A stretch of DNA of 64,000 bases from positions 744,001 to 808,000 of the forward strand of contig VTFK01000015.1 of the NCBI GenBank assembly GCA_009617715.1. Direction: 5' to 3'. Both the position numbers and the translations under genes were made by a program. Shown one piece after another: positions 37,957-50,319 of this stretch; position 1 is the first letter of the stretch; the number at the start of each line of letters is the position of its first letter. Origin of the DNA: Plectrocnemia conspersa (lineage: Eukaryota > Arthropoda > Insecta > Trichoptera > Polycentropodidae). The notes below the pieces were generated by a model that searched no databases, had not been told where the DNA came from, and saw only the letters and a list, made by a program, of their open reading frames with translations.

Positions 37957-40074
37957 TTATTTATATATAAAATCTAATCTTCTTTTTTTGATCATAAATT
38001 TTTCTATCACGCTGTCATAAAAAGTGCTCTTCTTTTTAATATCCATAAGGATCCCTTTTTCTATTGAAATCAAGCTAAGGCCACATAGCCTTTCTTGGCC
38101 TTGGGAACTTCGATAACAATTATTAATTCGTTTCAGAGCAGAAAATGAACGTTCTGCTGAAGCAGTACTGCTTGGAAGAGTTAATATTAATTTTTCTAAT
38201 TTATCTATTTCCTGAAAACCTGACTCAAGATTATTTGTGTTCATAAATTGTACAAGCTCATGAACAGATTTCTCTGCAAATCCAGGTAAATGATAAAGAA
38301 CAGCAAGCTCATTTTTTAAAATTAAATAATCAAATAATGTTCCATAGAATTGTTGCAGTTTGGTAAGTAATTTATTTGGAAATTTTCCTTTATATTGCTC
38401 ATATTTTTCTTTCTCCAGAAGGTGAAAATATTTCAATTTGGACATTGAAGAAAAACGGTATTCAATTTGCTTACATATATTATCAACTATTGTATTAAAT
38501 AGTTGGCTAAACGCGTGCTTTTCTTCAACAAGCAAATCATTACTCAGTCTTGGATAATTTTCTTCCGTTACATAAGAATCCCATAATGTTTCATAATTAT
38601 TTTCCTGTTCATGTCTGAGTTGTTTCAAAATTTCGGTAACTTTCCTTCAGCAATATAATATGTCAAAAGATTTGGATTGTAAAATGTTGTATAACACATC
38701 AGTTTTTCCGAAAAGGTTTGAAAATATGTGGAGAAGTTTCCTTGTTTCAAAATCTTCCAAAAAGCTAAGAAAACCTCGTGCTTTTATTACAGTGTCGGGG
38801 TCCCATAGTTCACAATTTTTCACGACGTCTCGAAAAAAGTCCGTAAATTCATTTCTGTATTTTTGCACTGTGTTACTTAACCGTGATGTATAATTCCATC
38901 TTGTAGGTGTAACAGAAGGAAGTCTTCTAGCATTTATTCGTTTGGAAGATTTCGAAAATAATGCACACAATCCATTTAAAGTTTGAAAGAATGATTTGCA
39001 CACTTTTATATTGGAAAGACCTTGTTGTAATGTTAAATTCAACATATGAGCATAGCAGTGTGTAAAAATGGCCAATGGATAAACTTCGAGTACTTTGGCT
39101 TGCAAACCATTAATATGCCCACTCATTACACCCGCCCCATCATAAGTCTGTCCAACTAATTTTTCTTGAATTTGAAACTGTTCAATTATATTTACAACGT
39201 GGCAAAATAAGCCATCGGCTGTTTTATCAGAGCTAACGTCTGTAAAGCCAATAAACCGCTCGTAAACTTTACCTTCATAAACAAAACGCAAAACTGTTGA
39301 GAGCTGTGAGTTCGTCATTATATCTGAAGTTTCGTCAAGAATAATAGCGACAAAATTTGCTGAATTTACTTCTTCCTTAATATGATCTTTAATAACATCA
39401 CAAATTGCTTCAATTATGTCATTCTGTATGGATGGGGAAGTACCACGTAACACCGTTGCAGTATTTAAATGAGTATCCAAAACAGAATCGTATTCTCGAA
39501 GTGCATTTAAAAATTCAAGGTAATTTCCTTTGTTTAGTGAATTACAGGACTCATCGTGGCCTCGAAAAGGTTGTTCTTGTTTTCCTAGATATACTACTGC
39601 GTCAATCATTCGTTTTAATATTTCTCTATTTTTATTAACTTGTTCATTATGTTGACCTATATTAGCTTTACGTTGAGCGTCAATCATGACTTTAATTCGT
39701 TGTTTTCCAAACATTTTGAGAGAAAAAAATGATTGAACGTGTGACTGCGCTCTTTTGTGTTTTTTCAGTGCCGTTATCAGATGACTAAGGTCAGCAAATC
39801 CACTTTCATTCCACACGCTTCTTTCTTTGGAAAACCATAAACATGGCCAACAGAACAATCTAGATCGAAGTTCGCAGCCTGTTAACCACTCAGTTCGTTC
39901 ATATGATGAAAATGAAAAATGTCTTGTATATTCACATTTATTGTTTTTATGCTTCATAAATAAATTGGGAAGAGGTGGACGTGGTTTGCCAATTTTGATT
40001 ATCTTCAATTTAATTTCATAACTTCTTTTTGAAAATGGATTATTCAAAATATTTTCAACAGTATTCTTCATCAT
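37957..40074 (-). pseudogene. hAT transposase (TTF/ZMYM1-like) with one in-frame stop
   Basis: Starting at the ATG at 40,074, the frame runs 475 codons, meets TGA at 38,649-38,647 and continues in the same frame to 37,957, about 704 residues in all. A TTF-type zinc finger is seen around residues 51-80 (RHFSFSSYE...CELRSRLFCWPC). The hAT catalytic residues are visible: D247 in AIILDETSD and D312 in QTYDGAGVMSG, then the CYAHMLNL motif (about 340) and E641 in STASAERSFSALKRI, which opens the C-terminal dimerisation domain. The architecture is that of ZMYM1-like and DUF4371-bearing hAT proteins. Only the single stop separates it from an intact frame. It may be a recent mutation, an assembly error or an allele. 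Confidence 0.88.
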
Positions 40075-40391
40075 TAATGGGGTAAATAAAAATATATAAT
40101 CTAGAATAGAAAATTAAATATTGATCATATGTAAATAAGATAATAAACTATTTTACGCCAAAATATAAAAAATGAGTGACCTGTTATTGTGATATAATGT
40201 AATAAAAAAGCAGCGACGGACGCAAGAGTTTTTGAAGTACGTGCACCAAATTCGAGACCAATTTTACTACTGAGCGCTGCCAGCCGACAGATCGACTTCA
40301 GCCGTTAAATCTCGGAACAATTTACTTTAGTCAGCGGCCGCTCTCAATGTCGGCGCGCCACATGTGTTATTACAAGCCGATTGCTCGCGCG

Positions 40392-41107
40392 TAGAGTTTC
40401 CAATTACTCGAACCATCAACTACTCGAGTATCGAATATTACAATTTTAAAATACTCGAGTAATAGAAATTGAATAGATTTTTTTTCTTAACAATATACAA
40501 TATTCTACTCCTTCTGATTAATGCGAAGAATTTAAATCTATATCCTTCGAAGATGTATTTGGGTGAATCCCTTTCACTCTAGAGCTAAACAGTTCGCAAA
40601 GAACTGACTTTACTTTAAATGCCTTCAAAACACACAATTGTTTTGATTTATATTTTAAGCTGAGGGATCAGTATAAACAATTTACAACACTTTACGCTAC
40701 AACTGCATAGTCATAAAACCTAAAATTTTTTTTTAGATATTTCATATTGTTCATTGCCATAAATTAGATAAGTCGGGACTGTCGAACAGAAAACACAAAA
40801 GAAATTTCTCCGTCGTACCCACTAACATAGCCGACGACCGGAACTATGCAACTATGGAACTATGAAAAAATTATACCTGATAGTAACCGCTCTAGCTCGG
40901 GACTTCGGGCATAAACGCCAAATAAAATCAAGACGTTAACCTTTACCGGACCGAGTTAAAGTTATTTTGGTTTCTGAAATATTTCAAATTTTTTTTTAAA
41001 TTTCGAGTATTAATCGAGTAATTTTCAAAATACTCGATTATCAAGTACTTGAAAAATAGACAAAAATACTCGAGTATCGAGTACTCGATTACTCGAATTG
41101 GAGACTA
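40392..41107. mobile_element. Non-autonomous hAT-type element nested in the larger hAT
   Basis: CTCGCGCG flanks it on both sides (40,384-40,391 and 41,108-41,115), an 8-bp target duplication. The ends read TAGAGTTTCCAATTACTCG and, inverted, TAGTCTCCAATTCGAGTAAT, giving a shared TAG..TYTCCAATT terminus. Both subterminal regions are crowded with ACTCGAGTA and TCGAGTACTCGA-like palindromes, the kind of repeated transposase-binding site typical of hAT ends. The 716-bp interior has no open frame of note, so it would be mobilised in trans. Its termini differ from those of the outer hAT, so a different transposase is implied. Confidence 0.8.
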
Positions 41108-41316
41108 CTCGCGCGCAAACTTTCAGAGCGAATGACAAATACCAATGCATACTATACACTGCATATTAAAATTTTATAATTTTGCATACTACTGTATGCA
41201 AAATGATGTCGCTTTATGCCCTAAATTTTCTAATTTTCTAAATTTATATTTTAGATGGTTTTGCGGGTGTGCGCCGCACACCTAGCACATCCTGAATATA
41301 CGCCCCTGATATTTAT

Positions 41317-42760
41317 ATTACACAACCAACGTATCATCGCCATAGAAAAATTGTATACCACACAACTTATAGCAGTGAAGTCGGCAAAGTGAAATGCACT
41401 TCTAAAAACCAACATTGATTAAGAGCCGAATTTCCGTTTGACGTGCCTTTATGTCATGATTTTGCAATAAGCTTTATGGTAGTGGATTTCGTGGTTTTGC
41501 ATGGGGACTGGACATTATCTTACGATACATGGCCTTGCATTTGCTGATTAGAGCAATTAGACAGATAGTATTATATTAACTAAATGGTAATAGTCAACCG
41601 GCTGATTTTTCTGTCGATTTTCAAAGCTTATACTCAGTTTCGGGCAAAATTTAAATATGATATCGGTGTCTAGTTTGATGATGCTAACTATAAATACATA
41701 ATTGGTGTATAGATGGTTGTTTTTTAATATGTTATTTAAGTCACACAGAGAGTTTTGTGTTAAAACATATTACATCTAATCTTAAATATCACTAACACTC
41801 CCACTATAATGTAATTGGATAAAAAGAGATTCTTCGAAAACTATATAATATACTTCATGACAAATTTAAATTACACTTTTGCACGTGCCTAGCTAATATA
41901 GAATTATCAATCAAACGTGCAGTTATTGTCTCCTTTTGCTAGATAATAGGTCGTTAACCATGCAGAAGACGTTAAGATTCATTTATTTTTTATTTGAATC
42001 CTAAAATAAAATTCATCCACCTACACAATTGATTCTGAGAAGCATAAAATGTTTATTAATAATACGTGCATATTTCGCAGTGCTCGAAAAATCTTCCGAC
42101 AGTGTGGTACTCTTTCTCATCTTTGTTTTAATCAAAAGTGTTGTTGTTGGAATCTTTAAATAGAAGAAATCCCAAACGAAGGTAGTATTGCTCTCTATTT
42201 AATATTAACAAGTATTTGACTTTAAAATCTTGATCGATTTTATTGCCAAAACTATACAAAAAAATCGTTGGTTTTGCCTAATTCAAAATAAAATGATTAT
42301 GTTATATAAATAATTAATGAGTTGAAATCTATAAAATATATTCAGAAATTTAATACAATTTCTGTTTGACAAAATCCATGCAATTAGTATTTTGCATTAG
42401 AACCTTAAATCATGTGGTAATTTTCCGAACAAAAATCACAAAATAAATACTAATTAATAATATCAATGTTGCGGTTCTTTAATTTTTATTAATAAAATCG
42501 TAATTAATCAACCACATAAAACAGATAATTAATATGTTAATGATATTAAAACGTTCACAAATCCAAAAAATTTTAAATCATTAATTTAATCGATCATTTG
42601 GTCAGATTTTTAAAGCATGTTTCCAGGCTTTTTCAAGACTTAATAGAATAAACATTTAAAGCGAAATTAGTATTTTCATTTTATAGATACTGATAACCAT
42701 ATGATTATAATAATAAAGAAAATATAGGAATTTATCATTTATTTATTTAACGAAGGGAAA
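41317..42760. other. AT-rich spacer
   Basis: No gene recognised. Confidence 0.4.
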
Positions 42761-42769
42761 AAGACGTGC

Positions 42770-42915
42770 AATTCATCAACATCAAGACGGAAATTCGTCG
42801 TTTTTATATCAAATTTTAACTGGGCATAATAAGTGGATTCTTTACGACAATGTAAGTAGGAAAAAACAATGGCTTTCTCAAGTCCGGTTAACGCTTTGAA
42901 AAGTTAAAAATAAAC
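42770..42915 (+). pseudogene. Mariner transposase fragment
   Basis: An uninterrupted run of about 33 codons reads SSFLYQILTGHNKWILYDN and then SRKKQWLSQ, the mariner block FL..I.TGDEKWI.YDN..R...W. The first catalytic Asp is His here (GHNK for GDEK), so the piece is inactive. Neither the N-terminal nor the later part of the transposase is recognisable nearby. Confidence 0.7.
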
Positions 42916-43029
42916 GCGTGTGCCAAACAAAGTACTGCACAATATTTTTTTATTTACTTTATATATTAAAACTGGTCTTGTTTATGATCAACAATTAATT
43001 TTACTCAATGTTCACCCATTGGCGTTTAA

Positions 43030-45270
43030 ACTTTTTTGTTTCACACTACACAATCACTAATAGTAAATGAGTTTCATTAAATGATAACTAGACCAGTTCG
43101 AAGGGCTTAGTCCTCTTCAGCCGTCGTTTAAAGTTGTCCACATTGAGGAGTTTGTTGCCTCGATGTTGACGTTTTGTTAGAGCCTCGACTCATGTTTAGC
43201 AGCAAAACGTTTTATAGCACTAGCGACGACTTCAACACCTGGTCGATGTATGTCTCTATCGTGAACATATTAGTATTTTGAAACTTTGTATTCAATGTTT
43301 GGTACATCCCCAGAGTTGTATGCCAAACTGGTTCAGGATTTGGTTGTATATCTTGATTTTATTGTATATTGATAGTTTGTAGTTTCCTCTTATAAGCCAA
43401 TATAGTTTTCTATATTTTATTTCAAGTTCTTTTTTTATTTTTTATATGTTCTTTCCGCCGCAATTTGGTGTCCAATATCATGCCAATGTATTTAGCTATA
43501 TTTCCAAACGGGATAGTGTTGCCGTTTATGAAAATTTGCAATTGATTACTTATATTTTAATTGGTGAAGTTGATAAGTACCGATTTTAATGCATTAAACT
43601 TTATTTTCCATTTTTTGCTCCAATTAGTGAACCTATCAGCGGCTTGTTGAATTTTTTCGGTAGTATTCGCTATTTCTTTTCCCAATGCCAGGATTGCTGT
43701 ATCATCCGCGAATGTTGCGATTGTGATATTTTCTAATTGTAGCAAATCATACGTTTACAACAAATACAGTATCGGCCCTAAAACTCTTCCTTGTGGGACT
43801 CCCAACTATTTTTTCTTTTAATTCAGAATATTCGTTATTTCGTTTAATTCTTAATAATCTGTTGGAAATGTACAATTTAAGTAATTATACATATTGCTTC
43901 GGTAGTATATTGTTTAATTTTTAATTAAGCCTCTGTGCCATACTTTATCAAAAGCTTGAGCAACATCTAAGAAAATAGCTAAACAAATATATTTTTCTTC
44001 TAGCGCTTTTTCTATTAAATCAGTGATGCGATGCACCTGATCGATTGTAGAATGTGAATTTTAGAATCCAAACTGATGGTCTGGAATTCATTTTTTCTTC
44101 TCTATTATGGGTTTCATTCTTTTTAACAGGAATTTTCCGAATACTTTAGATATTACTGGTAGCAATGATATAGGTCTGTATTATTTTATTTCGTTTAATG
44201 GTTTTCCTGGCTTGAGAATCATTATTACTTCAGCTATCTTCCAGGCACTGGACACATGTTTTAATCTAAACACTGCGGTAATTAAATATGTTAGTTAAAC
44301 TATTTCCTTTTTTGGAAACTTCTTCATAATTTCGACAGTTATCAAGTCGATTCCGGGTGGTTTATTTGAATTAATATTTCTATAGCTACTTCTGTTGGTG
44401 TTACATATTTTATTTCTTCGTTTTCATGGTTTTCTATTTCACTTCCTGTGTCGTTGTCTTGTATTTCAGTTTCGTTGGGTTTGAAGACATCATTAAGATG
44501 GTTAGGTTTTTGCTTGTTATTTCTCGCCCAGCCTCCATTTATCGTTTTGATTGGCGGCATATGAGTGTTAACCTATTCGTTGCTTTCCATAGAGAATATT
44601 CTGAATCTTTAGCTGCTGGTAAATTATTTGGGTAATAATTAATCGAATTTTCCTTTAGTTTTTGATTTTTTTCGTTTTAATTGCTGCGCTTTATTATTTA
44701 CAATATTTTTATGATTAGGATCTCTGGTTAAATGCCAAATTCTTCTTGCCTTTCTTTTATCATTTATCAGATTTCTTATCTCTATTGTGTAATTATTGCT
44801 TACTTCTTTATGTGTGAGTTCCTTGGTATTGTTCCAAGCTGCTTTTTGTATATCATTAAAGTAGTATTCAGCTTCTTCCTCGAGTTGTTGTTTTGTTTTT
44901 AAATGTACATTCAGCTTAATGTTATTTTTCAGTTCTACTCTGAAGCTTTTCCAATCTGTCATTTTGTTGGTGAGTTGGTCTAATTTCTCTTTTAGTTATT
45001 CCATCACTAAAAGTCAAAATCACTGCTGAATGATCAGAACTCAGCTTAAGGGTCTCTTCTATATCTAGGTAGCTGTTTGCCACCTTTCTTGAAATTAAAA
45101 AGTCAAGGAGGTCTGGCATTTTAATAGGATCAGCGGGCCAATAGGTTGGTTTACCAGTTGTATGAAAACCACATTTTAATTCCCTTATCGCATTTTTTGG
45201 CATTAAAATCCCCTCCCACACTGCAATATAAACTAAATCAGCGTGTAATTCCACATTAAAATCCAATATT
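43030..45270 (-). pseudogene. Jockey-like non-LTR retrotransposon, 5'-truncated and decayed
   Basis: Read on the minus strand, the end of the endonuclease comes first (45,266-44,922: GKPTYWPADPIKMPDLLDF, then LSSDHSAVILTFS). A lysine-rich linker follows (44,962-44,639). Next is the reverse transcriptase in several frames, with AFDKVWHRGL, LGVPQGRVLGPILY and ATFADDTAIL (the palm DD at about 43,700). Thumb pieces KYIGMILDTKLR and NVDNFKRRLKRTKPFELV end at a TAG at 43,090-43,088. At least six stops or frameshifts are present. A short 3' UTR continues to about 43,030. The upstream ORF1 and the first half of the endonuclease are missing, typical of incomplete reverse transcription. Confidence 0.85.
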
Positions 45271-46490
45271 AGATCTTATGTTTTTAAAACTTCCAAAAAC
45301 TGTATTTTAATAATAAAAGAGTCCATTTGCCGACAAGTCTAAAAATGATCCCACCTACCTCGTACCACATGTAGTTTATACATACAATACAGAACGTATT
45401 CTCAAAAATCGGAGCTGATCTTCGTGGCATAAAACGCAATCATTAGTCACTATGATGACTCAACTGCCTCGTTGAGCGCAATTGTCACCAATCCAAACAA
45501 CAAATAAACGTAAAGGAAAGAAGAAAATCCCCAAACGTTACGTGGAACTCGAGAGTGCCGCCAGAGCACACATAACGTTAACGTGGTCAACGTGGCGCGA
45601 TTTACGATTCACGACTGCTTTCCTGTCACAACATTTTCATTACAGTTTAACGAAAACGTTTTTTAACGACACTGTTAACACCAAAGGCCGATTCAATATC
45701 ATCGGCACTTTGTTATTGGACGCCAAGGTGAGGTGTGCTGGGGGAGATGCACCAGGAAAAAGCGCAATTTTATCGAATGATTGATACAATTTACGTATTC
45801 AAATGCCGGAATTGGAGGACACTTCCTGATGCACGATCGTTGATTTACGTCACGGATACGTGTCCGTTATCACGAGGGTCTAAATTCGTTCCAGACGACA
45901 TTGAAAAGCTTCTCGGGAGGTTGGTAGTTCTGGTAAACCAAAGCTACTAATCTCAGGATTTTCAGGATACCTCATACTCATACATTCAAATGAATAAATA
46001 AATAATATTCATTGATAAAAATTAATACATAAACATAAACACGACTATAGTACTTGCACATGTTGAAATAACAGTGGAAGCACTCTGTCGCTGAGACTAA
46101 TTTGTGCACAATAGCTCTGGAATATCTTATAAAGAAGATGTCAATACTTGGTAATAAAATTATGACATCCCTATTACATCGCACCAAGTATTAAGACGAT
46201 GGAAAGATTATATGGTGTTTTATAAAGACGAGATATCGAAGTTGTTTTTAACTCATAGTCAAGTTATGATTATAAATACTAATTGTGCGAATAAACTATA
46301 TCAGAGAAAACTATTTCAATCATTTAGCTGACTAAATTTCAATCACTTCTAATACAGTCGACTGATTAAAACATAATTCCAATAGACAATGGATAGAATA
46401 GTTCACTGACATATTACATAAAAAAAGTGCCAATTGAAATATACAAGAATAGCAGCGCTTGCCAAGTTGTTTTAAAAGAACTTATGTTTA
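45271..46490. other. Spacer with a GC-richer unassigned block
   Basis: Bases 45,430-45,960 have balanced composition and two plus frames of 71-100 codons (45,482-45,784; 45,735-45,950) without recognised motifs. A TTGGACGCCAAG|GTGAGG donor-like site occurs near 45,729. It could be a regulatory block, an unknown exon or an old element. The rest is AT-rich. Confidence 0.3.
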
Positions 46491-46494
46491 GAAC

Positions 46495-47040
46495 GTAAAT
46501 GCTAAAATATGTGAGTAAACAATGGAAGATTTATAAAGTGATTATGAAACCAAAACCAGGATCTTATCACTTGTTTCAGTCACTTGACAAGATATTTGAG
46601 AAACTCCTTTGTCGGATTCATCAATTGAACCACATTTATTATTCACAATTAGAGAGATTAACTCCGTTTAATCAAGAAAACAATATAATAGTCTACGCAA
46701 TTGGCAAAGTCAACAAGTGGATCGATATGTGGCGTATTTAATTGTATAAGACAAAATCTCAGCTTGTCAATTAAATAAGTAAAATAATTGATACCCTTTA
46801 GTATATTAACCTTAAACGCGAAGTTGCAATGGAACGAATAAGTAAAAACTAAGCGTAAAGAACTAAACAACGGACTATTAGTTAAATATAACAACAACGT
46901 AAGATATACCAACAAGTGATCAAGCCCATATGGTATCCAGTTATGGGGACGTTCGAGAAAAATACACGCTGAAACCATCTACAAATTACATAACAAAATT
47001 TTGCGTGAAGGCGCCGCTGGACTTGAAAAGAAAATGTCGA
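46495..47040 (+). pseudogene. Jockey-like reverse-transcriptase fragments
   Basis: Bases 46,540-46,740 translate to MKPKPGSYHLFQSLDKIFEKLL and VYAIGKVNKWID, which matches the LKPGK...SYRPISLL..LSK.FEKLL region of Jockey-type RT. Bases 46,895-47,025, with a frameshift, give YQQVIKPIW, GIQLWGRSRK and IYKLHNKILREGA, the thumb-end KP.W.YG.QLWG motif. The palm in between is deleted or unrecognisable. It is a second, opposite-strand relic 1.2 kb from the larger Jockey-like copy. Confidence 0.65.
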
Positions 47041-47815
47041 AGAAACGAGGAAGCATGCGCGCGGGCATATGCTGCGTCTGCTTCAGCATACAAACGACGA
47101 AGCAACAATATTGTTAAATGTTGCTATCATCACGGACTTTCAGTGAGATACGACTCATTAAATCATGTAATTATTAACATTTAAACGACTATTTTTTACT
47201 AGTTTTAAAACGGTAATAATCCAGTAAAATTTATTAGATTACTCTCATATTGGTTTATTATTACACGCAGACGCTATCTATATTACTTTAACATTTGCCA
47301 AAACATGTTTTTAAAATATATTCTGGCTACTGCTAAAGAGTTTCGTTTCAATATCGTTTGTTTGCAATACGCTTGATTTTTTTTTTTTTTTAGTGAGGTC
47401 TATGAGTATTAATACTAACTCTTTTTCGCGTTTTTTTAATGTTTCAGTTATTTTATTTTTCATTCATTACCACTTCGAATCAAATTATTAACTAAGCTAT
47501 GTTGTTTCATCTCTAAAGACCCGCAGAATAAAAGATAATCATCTCTACAATTTTTTTAAACTTGCGGAAAATGTGTAAATATTGTTTTTACATTTAAATA
47601 CAAGTAAAATAAAAAAATATCTGTCATAACACCAATCGATGAAATTAATAAAATTATATATATGTATATAAAAAAATATGTATGCAATTGGAAAACATTT
47701 TCGCAAACAAATAATTTCCCTCTATAAATGAGTAAAACAGTAATTCTGTGGCATACATTATCGTTTTACGTATAACTTTATGACGTATTACATTTTTTTA
47801 TATTAACACATAAAA
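47041..47815. other. AT-rich spacer
   Basis: No gene recognised. Confidence 0.4.
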
Positions 47816-47817
47816 CA

Positions 47818-48200
47818 GGGCCGGTCCTAGCTTATTTAGCGCCTTAGACAAAATAAAATTGCTCTCTCCCCCCATATTATTAATGCATTACATTTAGAAC
47901 ATAATACTTCTTTACTTTTTTTTTAAATCCGTACACCTTTTTTGTTCAAAATGATATCTCCATGGCTTAGAACAACGAAAACGACGATGTAAAATAAAAT
48001 TATGCTAGTAGTTTTATCGGGATAGGATAGCAAAATAGAAAAATATTATCCTTTTTAGTCCACCGGCCGATATTTCGGCGCAATTTTTTTAAAACGTGTC
48101 AAGATAAAAGGAATACATTTGCAACTAGCAGTTCACAGTAATTCTGTTATGTAACAAGAGAAATAATCGCGCCCCTTTTTATGATAAGGATGGCTGGCGA
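47818..48200. repeat. Possible hAT-type remnant (one terminus)
   Basis: CAGGGCCGGTCCTAGCTTAT followed by TTAGCGCCTTAGACAAAAT resembles a hAT terminal repeat motif found in many arthropod genomes. A loosely complementary ATCGCGCCCCTTTTT near 48,167 could be the other side. No target duplication was found. Some internal words (TTCAAAATGAT.TCT; ACGTGT..A.ATAAAAG) recur in the 56-kb remnant. Confidence 0.35.
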
Positions 48201-50280
48201 ATTGAAAACAAAAGCAGATATTACATATACGAAATTTTTTCTACTATTTCTTGATTTTATCTCCATTTAGACATATTTTTACCCAACTAGTTCACGGAAT
48301 ATGCTTCACTAAACATTGGTGTGAAATATTAAGAATAAGTACATAAGTCTCAATAATTATATTTGAATAAAAAACGTATTTGAAAAAATGTGCGAAATAT
48401 GTTTTTAAAAAAAAACATTTTTTATTGGGAAATAATGCAATGTTATTTTTTTGTTACCAAATAATGATAGGTTATACTAAATGATACAAGCAAAATGTGT
48501 TTTAAATCAAACATGAATTATGTTTTATTTTTTTAAGTAAATAAATATGAAAAATATATTTATTTTATTTTTGTAACAACTAAATATTATTGATTTTTAT
48601 TACTTCACATCACCGAGAATACACAAAAAAAGTTTAAAATTTTTAAAACACGTCTGTATAATATAACATAATTTATTTTAAAATGTAAATCAATGATTTT
48701 TTCAAAAAAAAATGCATTTGTCTGGGACTAAAAGGGTTGTGCAGAATTTACGTATTTTTTTTATTCTATAACATTTATAACTCAAATGTTTTTTACAATG
48801 AGTAGAAAAAAATAATTATACGAGAGATAAAATTAATATTATTTGGGGAATAATTAAAATAAAATAATATAAATAAATCATATCTCAGTCACAAAAATAT
48901 CACAACACTTCAATAAGGAACTTCATCTAGAAATACCACTTCGCATCGAATGAAAAATTCTATAGTTTAACTCGCAACAAACAGAGCTACGCCGAATCGA
49001 CCGAGAGGACCCTTAAAAGCCCGAGAAGACCGAATTCTCAAGAGTTCAAGATTATCTACGATACAACTCGGGGACGCAATAATACGACAATAAGACACGT
49101 ATATATGTATGTACATATGTACCTATGTATATATTCATTATTGCACAATTATAACGGCCAAGTTCAAAACAACGCGATAGCATTAATTGATTAGAATAAG
49201 ATTAACACATTTTGAATTGAATTATGCATCATACATAATATTATCCATGGATAATAAATATCGACAACTTTCTATTATTTTAATGATCAGATAAAACATA
49301 AACAAAACTGTTTATGTTATATCCATGATATTTACCAATTGATCTTTAGTATCCAGGATTGTCATGGACAAGTGAAAACAGGAAAAGCGTAGATTGTAAT
49401 AATATTAATTGTTTAAAAATATCATAATGACTGTCAGTAAGCTGAATAGTGTTGGCAATCGGCCATATGCATATGCACACGCATGAGATTCGGATTGTGC
49501 TTTCTTAGAACTGACTGAGTATAATCGTTATCTCTGAATATTGTTCTCTACGTATGGTCAAGTGCAAACTGAGTCACCAATCTATTATCGCGATTATTAC
49601 AACAAAAACTGGTATCGTTTATTATTGCGCCAGCAAAAAACGAATTCGTTGACCGATTTTAGGGTCGTCGTCCCATCTTACCAGTTACAGTACATTGGCC
49701 ATGGAGTGGTCAAAACGGACCACTTGACCTTGGCCTTGTCGACAATTTGGCAAGTAGATTAATCATTTTATTGAAGAAAAAAATCGGAAATGTAACGCTA
49801 ACGGGTCAAAAGTCAATTACGTATTTTAATAACTATTACATGCTTGTAAACGATCTTACAAAATGTATTGATTGCTTATTTTATATTTTAATTATAAACA
49901 TTTGTTGTAGTATTAAATCAAACGAAATATAAAAAGGCCGACGTCAAAAAATGATCATACACTCATCCCTCGATTTACATGTTAGGTAGATTCTAGGAAA
50001 AATTGAGTAAATCGAGGCAGAAAACGAAATTTGTAATAAAACGATATTCTTTAAATAGCCCCATTTTGAAAGAAGGTGAAAAGATTTTTTATGATTCAAA
50101 CTATGGAAGTTATCAAGTCTTAAAAAACCATCATATACAATACAAATTATAAAAAAAAAAAAACACATTTTTTTATATTTTAATTTATATTATAAAATAT
50201 TTTTAGCTATACTTTTCTCTTTAATATTTTTTCTAAAGCAGTTACGATTTTTTAATTGTTTGAATACCTGCTGTTAAAAC
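48201..50280. other. AT-rich spacer
   Basis: No gene recognised. A GC-richer patch lies at about 48,950-49,080. The 73-codon frame at 49,541-49,762 shows no known domain. A CCCTCGATTTACATG word near 49,967 with AGTAAATCGAGG at 50,006 suggests a small degraded inverted repeat. Confidence 0.35.
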
Positions 50281-50319
50281 AAGGTAACGAGTCGAAGAAT
50301 AACGAATTTATTTGAGATA

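Larger units (their letters stand above)
37832..41308 (-). mobile_element. Nearly complete hAT transposon with 8-bp target duplication
   Basis: The 8-bp repeat ATATTTAT lies immediately outside both ends (37,824-37,831 and 41,309-41,316), the duplication size of hAT transposases. The 5' end (minus strand from 41,308) reads CAGGGGCGTATATTCAGGAT. The other end reads CAATGGCGTACGGTGGGTGT, so the terminal repeats agree as CARKGGCGTA. The 3,477-bp body contains one transposase gene on the minus strand. A second, smaller element (40,392-41,107) has inserted between the 5' end and the transposase start; without it the element would be about 2.75 kb. One in-frame stop breaks the transposase. Confidence 0.88.

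Noticed and set aside
49541..49762. 73-codon plus frame with balanced composition
   Set aside because: No recognisable domain, no splice context, and no matching neighbour fragments.
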